Shown: positions 36,328-44,220 of the stretch, piece after piece
Layout: every line of letters starts with the position of its first letter
How positions within the stretch are numbered: the stretch's first letter is position 1
DNA from: Woeseia oceani
Lineage (GTDB): Bacteria > Pseudomonadota > Gammaproteobacteria > Steroidobacterales > Woeseiaceae
NCBI RefSeq assembly: GCF_001677435.1
Contig: NZ_CP016268.1
Coordinates: 3,399,001 to 3,463,000, forward strand
Length of the DNA: 64,000 nucleotides
Direction: 5' to 3'
Notes under the pieces: model-generated
Seen by the model: the letters and a program-made list of their open reading frames with translations, nothing else
What the model was told of the DNA's origin: nothing
Database searches by the model: none
Made by a program: the position numbers and the translations under genes

Positions 36328-36993
36328 TCAGGTTGTTAGCATCAGCCCGAACAGCACGATCCAAACCAGCAGCAGGTAGTGCCAGTACACAGTGCAGAGT
36401 TCAACGCTCAGCCTGACCGTGTTGGCGTCGGCACCACCAAAGACGCGGATCAACGACCGTGCCCAGACCCAGACACCGCCAAGCAAATGCAGCCCGTGCA
36501 GTGCTGTGAGCAGGTAGAAAAACGCGTTGGCCGGGTTGCCACTGACTGTCACACCCGTCGCGTAAAGGCCTTGCCAGGCCGTGAGTTGCCCGACCAGAAA
36601 CAGCAAGGTAAAGGCACCAGCCAGTATCAAACCGGGTTTCAGTCGCTCACTGCGACCGGCAACCGCGGCGTTGCGGGTCCAGTGATAGGCAATGCTGGAC
36701 AACACCAGAAAACCCGAATTGAGCCATAACAATTGCGGCTCAGTCAGTGGAATCCAGTCAGCGCCCATCCGCATTCGAATCGTGTAAGCACTGATGAACA
36801 AAGCAAACAGCGATGTCGCCACTGCAAGAAACGTGGTCAGGCCGATAGTCTTGGCGTTGGTTTCCAGCGAATTGCCGCTGACCGCATCATCTGCGGCACT
36901 GGACACCCAGGGTTGCGTACCCAGCGTCTGGCGCAGGAGCCAGCCAATGACTGTTGCCATGATCGCAGCAAGAAAAACCAGGGTAATCGTCAT
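36328..36993 (-). CDS. Second subunit III-like haem-copper oxidase protein
   Basis: 221-residue membrane protein that also belongs to the subunit III fold: FYLLTALHGLHLLGGVWVWARS and YWHYLLLVWIVLFGLMLTT match the corresponding C-terminal motifs of CoxC. The N-terminal helices diverge strongly, and the first helix precedes a 30-residue polar loop. Two subunit III paralogues in one operon are known in some bacterial oxidase clusters. It may be a structural subunit replacing part of the usual seven-helix COX3. Located between coxA and coxC. Confidence 0.85.
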   Translation of the reverse strand: MTITLVFLAAIMATVIGWLLRQTLGTQPWVSSAADDAVSGNSLETNAKTIGLTTFLAVATSLFALFISAYTIRMRMGADWIPLTEPQLLWLNSGFLVLSSIAYHWTRNAAVAGRSERLKPGLILAGAFTLLFLVGQLTAWQGLYATGVTVSGNPANAFFYLLTALHGLHLLGGVWVWARSLIRVFGGADANTVRLSVELCTVYWHYLLLVWIVLFGLMLTT

Positions 36994-37025
36994 GTGCGCA
37001 AACCTAATTCAGAGTGCATGGCCAC

Positions 37026-38777
37026 TTAGTGTTCGGAACCGACCGGAACAACACTCGCCGGTACGTTTTGCGGCGTAAAGTCCTGCTCCTGACCCGGCAC
37101 GCTGTAGTCATAAGCCCAGCGATGCACCTCGGGCAGTTCATGGCCCCAGTTGCCGTGCTTCGGTGGCGTGTCCGGTGTCTGCCATTCCAGCGTGGTTGCA
37201 CCCCACGGATTGCCCTCCGCTTTCTTGCCGTGTTTCAGGCTCCAGAAAATATTGATGAAGAACAGAATCTGGGTCAGCGCAACAATGATCGCCGAGATGG
37301 TAATCGCCGCATTCAGGTCGTGCGCGGACTCCGGCATGAATTCGGTATTACCCATCGCAAAGTAGCGCCGCGGCACGCCGAGAAAGCCAAGGTAATGCAT
37401 CGGCAGGTAAATCGAGTAGGTGCCGAGAAACGTCAGCCAGAAATGCCAGCGGCCAAGTGTTTCATTGAACATGCGCCCGGTAATTTTCGGGTACCAGTGA
37501 TAAATCGCGCCGAACACCACGAGGATAGGCGACACCCCCATCACCATGTGGAAATGGGCAACGACGAAATAGGTATCCGATAACGGCAGGTCGACAACGA
37601 CATTGCCGAGGAAAATGCCGGTCAGGCCGCCGTGAATGAAGGTGAAGATGAAGCCGATGGCAAACAGCATCGGCACACGCAGGTGAATATTGCCCTGCCA
37701 CAGTGTCAGCACCCAGTTATAAACCTTGAGCGCCGTAGGCACCGCGATAATCAGCGTAGTGGTCGCGAAGAAGAAGCCGAAATACGGGTTCATGCCGCTG
37801 ACGTACATGTGATGCGCCCAGACAATAAAGCTGAGACCGCCGATGGCCAGAATTGCCCAGACCATCATGCGATAGCCGAATATATTTTTGCGCGCATGAG
37901 TCGCCAGCAGGTCCGACACAATGCCGAACGCCGGCAACGCAACGATATACACCTCGGGATGCCCGAAGAACCAGAACAGGTGCTGGAACAGGACTGGTGT
38001 GCCGCCGGTATGTTCTACCTGTTCACCAGCCGCAATCATCGCCGGCATGAAGAAGCTGGTGAGTATGGTCTTGTCCAGCAACATCATCAGCGCGCTGACC
38101 AGCAACGCCGGAAACGCCAGCAAGCCAAGTATCGTCGCCATGAAGATGCCCCACACCGACAACGGCATGCGCATCAGGGTCATGCCGCGGCAGCGTGCCT
38201 GCAACACCGTCGTAATGTAATTGAGGCCGCCCATCGTGAACGCCACGATGAACACCACCAACGACACCAGCATCAGAATGATGCCCCACTCGATACCCGG
38301 TGTACCTGGCGATATGGCCTGCGGTGGATACAAGGTCCATCCCGCACCGGTCGCGCCGCCGGGCACGAAAAAGCTGGCCAGCAGGATAAGAACGGACAGC
38401 AGATAGACCCAGAAGCTCAACATGTTCAGGTACGGGAAGACCATGTCGCGCGAGCCGACCATCAGCGGAATCAGATAATTACCGAATCCGCCAAGGAACA
38501 ATGCCGTGAGCAGATAGATCACCATGATCATGCCGTGCATGGTGACGAACTGGTAATAACTCTCAGGCGTGATAAACGAAAAATTATCGGGGAAGCCGAG
38601 CTGCAGGCGCATCATTACAGACAGCGAAAGTGCGACCAGGCCAACGAATACGGCCGTCATACCGTACTGGATGGCAATGACCTTGTGGTCCTGGCTCCAG
38701 ACGTATTTCGTAATGAAAGTCTGCGGATCGTGGTGCTCGATCTCGTGGTCACGATCTGCGATTGCAACGTAAGCCAT
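37026..38777 (-). CDS. coxA: Cytochrome c oxidase subunit I
   Basis: 583-residue catalytic subunit with twelve or more helices that reduces oxygen at a haem-CuB centre and pumps protons. FGHPEVYIVALP carries the cross-linked His-Tyr pair and the A1-type Glu of the D channel. D-channel Asp lies in GSRDMVFP and the K-channel Lys in ALKVYNW. CuB histidines are in AHHMYVSG and haem histidines in VVAHFHMVMG. So this is an A1-type aa3-like oxidase, not cbb3. Lies between coxB and the subunit III genes. Confidence 0.96.
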   Translation of the reverse strand: MAYVAIADRDHEIEHHDPQTFITKYVWSQDHKVIAIQYGMTAVFVGLVALSLSVMMRLQLGFPDNFSFITPESYYQFVTMHGMIMVIYLLTALFLGGFGNYLIPLMVGSRDMVFPYLNMLSFWVYLLSVLILLASFFVPGGATGAGWTLYPPQAISPGTPGIEWGIILMLVSLVVFIVAFTMGGLNYITTVLQARCRGMTLMRMPLSVWGIFMATILGLLAFPALLVSALMMLLDKTILTSFFMPAMIAAGEQVEHTGGTPVLFQHLFWFFGHPEVYIVALPAFGIVSDLLATHARKNIFGYRMMVWAILAIGGLSFIVWAHHMYVSGMNPYFGFFFATTTLIIAVPTALKVYNWVLTLWQGNIHLRVPMLFAIGFIFTFIHGGLTGIFLGNVVVDLPLSDTYFVVAHFHMVMGVSPILVVFGAIYHWYPKITGRMFNETLGRWHFWLTFLGTYSIYLPMHYLGFLGVPRRYFAMGNTEFMPESAHDLNAAITISAIIVALTQILFFINIFWSLKHGKKAEGNPWGATTLEWQTPDTPPKHGNWGHELPEVHRWAYDYSVPGQEQDFTPQNVPASVVPVGSEH

Positions 38778-38836
38778 CTGGCATTCCTCGTAGTGTTTAC
38801 TTGTTTATCGCGTGCCTGGCATCTGTCTCCGTCTGC

Positions 38837-40189
38837 TCACAAGGTGTTGATGTAAGCAACAACGTCATTCAATTTCTGTTCGTCCTGCAACACCTGCGAC
38901 ATGAAACCCATCTGCATGCCGTAGTAGTCCTGCGGGTGTCCGCCGCGTACTCCGTTACGGAAATGTTCCAGCTGCCGCGCCAGGTACCAGTCGCTCATAC
39001 CGGCGAGGCGTGGTGCGTTCATGGTCTGATAGCCCTGTCCGTCCGGCCCATGGCAGTAAGAACAAACGGTGTACAGCTTTTCGCCGGCAGCGGGGTTGCC
39101 CTCAACCGTTGCTTCCGGGGCGGTATCCGGCAAGCTCTGAATGTGGGCGATCACGTTGTTGACGGCCGCGTCGTTCGCCAGAATCATGGCCATCGGCGCC
39201 ATTTGCCGTCCGTAAATGTCGTCTTCGTGGCTGCCTCTTAGCCCGGCTTTGAATGCCTTGATCTGGTTGCTGAGGTACCAGGCGCTCTGCCCCGCAAGCT
39301 TCGGCCCGTTCATAGCAACAACACCTTCGCCTTGTGGGCCGTGGCAGGCCGCACAGACAGCGTATTGCGCCTGACCTACTGTGGCATTGCCAGCGGCCAC
39401 TGCCAGCGTTTCAGCGTAAGTAGGGTGCGTGTCGACCCAGGCCAGGTAGTCCGCTTTGTCTTCGACGATGACCGCGCCGCGCATTGCGTAATGCGCGATA
39501 CCGCAGAGCTCTTCACACAACAATTCGTAACGCCCGTTCACCGTTGGCGTCAGCCACATGTAAGTCATCATGCCGGGTACCAGGTCCATCTTGACCCGGA
39601 ACTGTGCGACCGCGAAATCATGCAGCACGTCTTTGGAACGAAGGTTGAATTTGACCGGGGTGCCAACAGGAACATGCACCTCCGCACTTGAAACCAGAAT
39701 ATCGTCGAGCCCGTTCGGGTCCTCCGGGTCCATACCAAACGGGTTGTCCGCGGTAACAAAAGCGTTGTGGACATTACCGAACTCGCCGTCTTCACCCGGC
39801 AGCCGATAACTCCAATGCCATTGCTGACCGATCGCTTCGATCTCAATCGCATTGTCGGGCACTTTGACGAAACTGGCCCAGACAAAGAGTCCGGGTGCCA
39901 GCATCGCGGCAACCAGCACGGTTGTCACGACGGTCAGTATCCACTCCAGCTTTTGATTTTCGGGTTCGTAGTTCGCTTTGCTGCCGGCTTTGGCACGGTA
40001 CCTGATGACGCACCAGGCCATGAACAGGTTCACGGCGACGAAAACGAATCCGGTGACGACGAAGGTGATATCGATGGTGAAATCGATCGCGCCCCAGTTA
40101 GAGGCGAGCGGCGTAAAGGTCCAGGGGCTCAGGAAATGGAAGACGAGCGAACCCACTACTAACAGAATCAACACTACTGCTAAAGGCAT
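38837..40189 (-). CDS. coxB: Cytochrome c oxidase subunit II with two C-terminal cytochrome c domains
   Basis: 450-residue subunit II. Three hydrophobic segments (1-20, 38-60, 83-108) precede a CuA domain with His190, Cys225, Glu227, Cys229, His233 and Met236. Two class I cytochrome c domains follow, with haem motifs CAACH (279-283) and CSYCH (376-380). Most caa3 oxidases carry one such domain; two make this a ccaa3-like enzyme that can pass electrons along its own haem chain. The two domains share NxPxLAGxxxWYLxxQ segments, so they are probably an internal duplication. First gene of the operon; AAAGGA site upstream. Confidence 0.94.
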   Translation of the reverse strand: MPLAVVLILLVVGSLVFHFLSPWTFTPLASNWGAIDFTIDITFVVTGFVFVAVNLFMAWCVIRYRAKAGSKANYEPENQKLEWILTVVTTVLVAAMLAPGLFVWASFVKVPDNAIEIEAIGQQWHWSYRLPGEDGEFGNVHNAFVTADNPFGMDPEDPNGLDDILVSSAEVHVPVGTPVKFNLRSKDVLHDFAVAQFRVKMDLVPGMMTYMWLTPTVNGRYELLCEELCGIAHYAMRGAVIVEDKADYLAWVDTHPTYAETLAVAAGNATVGQAQYAVCAACHGPQGEGVVAMNGPKLAGQSAWYLSNQIKAFKAGLRGSHEDDIYGRQMAPMAMILANDAAVNNVIAHIQSLPDTAPEATVEGNPAAGEKLYTVCSYCHGPDGQGYQTMNAPRLAGMSDWYLARQLEHFRNGVRGGHPQDYYGMQMGFMSQVLQDEQKLNDVVAYINTL

Positions 40190-40518
40190 ACCTGTCGCAT
40201 CCTTTGTTCGTGACCGTGCGGATTTTTGTGGACGGCAATAGGTGAATGCCGCTCTATCTGGTCAGCGCGCCGTTGTTCTTTGTTCGTTCGTAGTCTTGCG
40301 TATCCCCTGTTCGCGGTTGTCTTGGCAAACCGTCGTTTGTATTTCCCGGAATGTCTGACTGCCGCGCTCGTAATTGAAACGGACGGACTGATTCCAGCTG
40401 GCAGAATAGAGGAATCGGAATTCGATTTCCACTGGCAGACTGCACAGCAGAGCGTTGCACTTGAAAGGTCCGTGTACGGCCTCCTGCCGAGCGGACAAAA
40501 AAACCGGTACCGCAGCCG
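40190..40518. other. Intergenic region before the cox operon, 329 bases
   Basis: Lies between the end of the anti-sigma-like gene and the start of coxB, both leftward, so it should contain the cox promoter. Somewhat richer in T runs than the surroundings. Two overlapping short frames (rightward 40226-40522 and leftward 40262-40498) lack homology and good ribosome sites. No clear terminator or -35/-10 pair was identified. Confidence 0.5.
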
Positions 40519-40914
40519 CTAGAAAGAGCGACGCAAATCGCGTTCTATCGACCGCCGGGCCTTTTCGACATCCGCTTGCAGATTAAGCAGTTCCTGCTGT
40601 AACGGTTGGGTCAGATCCACCGGCTCGACCTCAAGCGGCACCGGCATGAAGACCTCCTGCGAATACGGTGGCACCGTGGCCAGCGGTACCTCCTCTACCG
40701 AGGGCGTGCGCTGACTCAGCGTTATCGCCACGACCAGCCCAAGCAAACCCGCTGCCAGTCCGGCGAAACGCAGAGCGGGCAGCCGCCGCCGGTTGGCATT
40801 CGTTGCCGGCCGGACCTCCCGCCAGCGCGCATCCAGGCGTTGCCGCCACGCGTCCGGCAGTTCGGCATCGATCGCCGCTGCATCCTGAGCCAGTTGTTTA
40901 TCGAGCTTATCCAT
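40519..40914 (-). CDS. Short anti-sigma-like membrane protein
   Basis: 131-residue protein with a charged cytoplasmic N-terminus (DAWRQRLDARWREVR), one membrane helix at about 47-66 and a periplasmic tail ending in a charged coiled-coil-like helix (LQQELLNLQADVEKARRSIERDL). It overlaps the sigma factor gene by eight bases, the classical sigma/anti-sigma arrangement. No zinc-binding HxxxCxxC motif is present. ATG 40914 chosen over a GTG three codons earlier. Assignment rests on context and topology. Confidence 0.65.
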   Translation of the reverse strand: MDKLDKQLAQDAAAIDAELPDAWRQRLDARWREVRPATNANRRRLPALRFAGLAAGLLGLVVAITLSQRTPSVEEVPLATVPPYSQEVFMPVPLEVEPVDLTQPLQQELLNLQADVEKARRSIERDLRRSF

Positions 40915-41458
40915 AGGCCTCACTCTCGGGGCTTGCCGCCTCCTGTGCCATCAGTGCCGCCCGCAAGCGCCGTCGCGAGCGCATGAGGCTGACTTTGGTC
41001 CAGGGCAATGAGCGTTGCAACGCCCGCGCAATGTCCTTGATGGCCATGCCCTCTACGCTGTGCAACCACAACGCGGTCACCGCATCTTCGCCAAGCAGAC
41101 GACGTGCGGTGCGCCACAAATTCTCGCGCTCGTCCGCGGCTATGCAAACCGCCAGCGGATCCCCGCCAGGATCGGTCGCAACCTGCTCACCCGGCGTGGC
41201 GTCGTTGCGTTGCCGCGCTGCCCTGCGCAGCGCAATGCGGTAGAGCCAGGTACTGAAGCGCCAGCGCGAATTGTAACTGTGCAAATAGCGCCAGGCATCA
41301 ACGAACGCGTCCTGCAGCGCATCCTCCGCATCGGCGCGACTGGCGCAACGCGTCTGCAAGAAGCGGAACAGGCGCTGCTGATAGCGAGTGACCAGTTCGG
41401 CATAGGCCTCCGCATTGCCTTGCTGAGCGTGGGCCGCGAGTTGTTCGTCACTTTGCAC
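40907..41458 (-). CDS. ECF-family RNA polymerase sigma factor
   Basis: 183-residue sigma factor. Region 2 is at about 18-85 (YQQRLFRFLQTRC, DAEDALQDAFVDAWRYL, FSTWLYRIALR) and region 4 at about 125-170 (VEGMAIKDIARALQRSLPWTKVSLMRSRRRL). Starts with GTG at 41458, 15 bases after the stop of a secreted protein gene, and overlaps its likely anti-sigma partner. Targets unknown. The nearest downstream operon on the same strand is the cytochrome oxidase one. Confidence 0.9.
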   Translation of the reverse strand: MQSDEQLAAHAQQGNAEAYAELVTRYQQRLFRFLQTRCASRADAEDALQDAFVDAWRYLHSYNSRWRFSTWLYRIALRRAARQRNDATPGEQVATDPGGDPLAVCIAADERENLWRTARRLLGEDAVTALWLHSVEGMAIKDIARALQRSLPWTKVSLMRSRRRLRAALMAQEAASPESEAYG

Positions 41459-41473
41459 CTGCAGCAGTGGTAA

Positions 41474-42400
41474 TCAGTCCGACAACAACTGCACAAGCAT
41501 CGCCGGATCGAACACCGTACTGATACTCAGCACCGCATCGGCCACACTGACCTTGGTGTTGCTGATCATGGTCCGGATCTGCGGGTCGATATCACTGTTG
41601 AATGCCTGCAATCCGATCAGTCCGTTAATCACGCTGCCGATTGATCGTGCCATCATTTCGTCAGTCGATTTGAGTTGCGCCTCGACTGCCAGCAAGCCAC
41701 CGCGATCCGCCACCAGCAAGGCGGCCTGCTCGGTATTGCGGAGAATGTTCGAGTTCCAGTCATCACCGTCATCACTGGCGAAATGTTCGGCGCGCATCCC
41801 TGCCTGCACGAAACTCTTGTCCGCGGTCATCACGAACAACGCACCTTTGTGGCCGCCGCTGCCAACAATCTTGCCGCCGCTGCGCAGCAGCTCCTGCATC
41901 TGGCCCTCTGAGGACGACACCAGCACCTTGTTCGGCACCGCGAAACTGAAGAACGCAGCTTCCTGAAGATTGCCCAGCGGATCGGACGTGTTCGACTCAG
42001 CATCATCTTCGCCGGCAAAAAAGTAAGCCTTGCCGTCGTGTTCCCGCGGGTCGAATTTGCCCTGCAACGCCACCATCCCCATGAGCTTGTCTTTGGTCTC
42101 CTGGCTGAGCGTACCTTCGAACACAATCGTGACTCCCGGCCCATCGGCGGAGAAGGCTGTCACACGTTCAAGCTCACGACCGATATCAATACCGGTCTCT
42201 TCGTTGACCTCGACGAACACTTCGCCATCCAGCCAGCGGTACAGCTCGCGACCTGACTCGCTGCTGCGCATACCGGCGAGATCAGCGTGCAGGTACCAGA
42301 CGGTGTCGCCCGGCAAGTCGTCACTGTCAACCGCATATGCCTGCGAACCACAGGCAAAGGCAACAGCCAGAAAAGCGCATAAAACCTTGTTGATGGTCAT
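41474..42400 (-). CDS. Secreted protein of unknown function
   Basis: 308-residue protein with a signal peptide (cleavage near AYA-VD). The mature part begins with LPGDTVWYLHADLAGMRSSESG and has repeated alpha/beta patterns but no catalytic motif I recognise; methionine-rich segments occur in the C-terminal half (DEMMARSIGSVINGL). It resembles the broad group of secreted proteins encoded beside ECF sigma factors. Precedes the sigma/anti-sigma pair by 15 bases and probably shares its transcript, so it could be a sensor or target of that system. Confidence 0.7.
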   Translation of the reverse strand: MTINKVLCAFLAVAFACGSQAYAVDSDDLPGDTVWYLHADLAGMRSSESGRELYRWLDGEVFVEVNEETGIDIGRELERVTAFSADGPGVTIVFEGTLSQETKDKLMGMVALQGKFDPREHDGKAYFFAGEDDAESNTSDPLGNLQEAAFFSFAVPNKVLVSSSEGQMQELLRSGGKIVGSGGHKGALFVMTADKSFVQAGMRAEHFASDDGDDWNSNILRNTEQAALLVADRGGLLAVEAQLKSTDEMMARSIGSVINGLIGLQAFNSDIDPQIRTMISNTKVSVADAVLSISTVFDPAMLVQLLSD

Positions 42401-42491
42401 CGTAAGTCCCGCAAAGAGTGATTGTCTGCAGGCTTATAGTCACGCCGGCGGCAAAAGGTTACACCTGCCGCAAAAAAGTTACCGGGCCGGT

Positions 42492-44219
42492 TTATTGCTG
42501 CCAGACAACCTCACCGTCCATCAGGGTCAGCAGCACCTTGGTCTGGTGGATCGAATACGGCTCCACTTCGAAAATATTCTGATCCAGAACAATCAGATCC
42601 GCCTTTTTGCCGGTCTTGATGGAGCCGATCTCGTCATCCATATGCATCTGCCGGGCCGCGTCAATGGTGAAGCCGCGCACCAGCGCCGCCACGCTTAACC
42701 GCTCTGACTCCCTGGGCTGCACGGGCGCGTCCGCCTCGCCGGCACTTTGCCGGGTATGTCCGATCTCGATCTGCAGTACCGGGGACATGCCCAGCATGCC
42801 GGCACCGCTGGCCGGGAAGTCGCTGCCAAAGCTCAGTGCCACGCCAAGATCAGCGAGGCTCTTGAAACGCCAGTAGCGCTGGAACTGGTCTGCGCTGACG
42901 AACTGCTCGCCGTAGGTGTCGTAGGAGGCCCACAGCGGTGTGCTCTGCGCGAAGACATCCAACTCGGCAAACCGCGGCAGGTCCTGATCCGTGATCACCT
43001 GAATGTGACAGATGGCGTAGCGCGACCGGCTGTCTCCATGGCGCTCGCGTGCGACCTCTATCGCGTTCAGTGCTTCGTGTACCGCACGCTCACCCAGCGC
43101 GTGTATGTGCACGTCGATATCGGCCGCGGCGGCACCCACCACCATTTCGTTCATCTGTTCCTGGGTATAGACAGTTTCACCACTGTTGCCGGGCTCACCC
43201 TGGTAGTCCTCGAACATCGCGGCGGTACGGCCTTCTACGGTACCGTCGTCCATGATCTTGAGCCCCAGGTAGTGATAGCGTTCGCCCTTGATCGTTGCAC
43301 CCCACTCTTTCGCCCGGGTAACCGCATCGGCAACGTCTTTGGGCCCGCCGGGTCGGTAAGCACCGACGATACGCACTGTCATGTCGCCGGCCCGCTCAAG
43401 GCGCGACAGGATTTCCGGCAGTTCATCGCCGTAACCGCCTGCGCCCGCATCGAACACCGACGTAACGCCGTACTGGTTCAGCACATCAAATACGTAGGCC
43501 GTGCCCTCGACCACCGTATCGGTCGTAATCGCATTGAGTCCGTCCATGGCCATACCCGCGGTGCCTTCCAGCAGGTAACCGGTCGCATCGCCGTTCGCAT
43601 CGCGCTTGTAGTAACTGAAGCCAGGTGCCGGGTCCCGGGTATCCTGGGTGATGTTCAGCAATTCCAGCGCACGGCTGTTGGCCCATGCGCCGTGAAAGCC
43701 TTCATCCATGATCAGCACGGGGCGATCCGGTACAACGCCATCGATCATCTGCCGGGTGGGACCACCCGGCCCGAAGGTGCTGGCCAGAAAGCCGTAGCCG
43801 AAAATCAGCGGCGCATCGGGATTAGCCTCGGCGAATTCGTCTATGGCTGCGATCCATTCATCGACTTCACCAAAGGTATTCAACGACAGCGCTTTGGCGT
43901 AAGCGCCGCCACCGATCGGGTGCATGTGCGAGTCGATGAATCCTGGCAACAGCAGTTTGCCGCCCAGGTCGTGCACCGCGGTCTGTTTGCCGGTCAGCGC
44001 CTCTGCGCCGGCGTTGTCGCCAACGTAAACGATCCGGTCATCACGCACCGCCACCGCTTCTGCCCACGGTTGTTCGTCATTGACGGTGTAAACGCGCGCG
44101 TTGATGAACACCCGCTCAGCCGCGTCGGGATCGGGAGCGGCGTCGCCACAACCGGCGAGCAGCAGGACGGGCAATAAAATGGCAGACAACAAATAACGGC
44201 AGGTATAGCGATCGGTCAT
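42492..44219 (-). CDS. YtcJ-like amidohydrolase, lipoprotein
   Basis: 575-residue metal-dependent amidohydrolase of the YtcJ group. The lipoprotein signal ends in LLAGC. Family motifs are LLPGFIDSHMHPIGGG (HxH), HIHALGERAVHEALNA and FGSDFPASGAG with the catalytic Asp. Such enzymes hydrolyse amides or imides; substrate unknown. The start ATG is one base after the stop of the Tat-exported paralogue upstream. Both would act outside the cytoplasm. Confidence 0.88.
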   Translation of the reverse strand: MTDRYTCRYLLSAILLPVLLLAGCGDAAPDPDAAERVFINARVYTVNDEQPWAEAVAVRDDRIVYVGDNAGAEALTGKQTAVHDLGGKLLLPGFIDSHMHPIGGGAYAKALSLNTFGEVDEWIAAIDEFAEANPDAPLIFGYGFLASTFGPGGPTRQMIDGVVPDRPVLIMDEGFHGAWANSRALELLNITQDTRDPAPGFSYYKRDANGDATGYLLEGTAGMAMDGLNAITTDTVVEGTAYVFDVLNQYGVTSVFDAGAGGYGDELPEILSRLERAGDMTVRIVGAYRPGGPKDVADAVTRAKEWGATIKGERYHYLGLKIMDDGTVEGRTAAMFEDYQGEPGNSGETVYTQEQMNEMVVGAAAADIDVHIHALGERAVHEALNAIEVARERHGDSRSRYAICHIQVITDQDLPRFAELDVFAQSTPLWASYDTYGEQFVSADQFQRYWRFKSLADLGVALSFGSDFPASGAGMLGMSPVLQIEIGHTRQSAGEADAPVQPRESERLSVAALVRGFTIDAARQMHMDDEIGSIKTGKKADLIVLDQNIFEVEPYSIHQTKVLLTLMDGEVVWQQ

Positions 44220-44220
44220 A

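Noticed and set aside
37632-38855. 407-codon rightward frame opposite coxA
   Set aside because: CoxA is certain; the antisense product is a His/Arg/Gln-rich shadow of membrane-protein codons.
40226-40522. 98-codon rightward frame and a 78-codon leftward frame in the gap before the cox operon
   Set aside because: They overlap each other, lack homology and good ribosome sites; left as noncoding.
42747-44177. Long rightward open frame (476 codons) opposite the lipoprotein amidohydrolase
   Set aside because: It is fully antisense to a gene with clear amidohydrolase motifs, shows no homology and arises from codon bias of a GC-rich genome.
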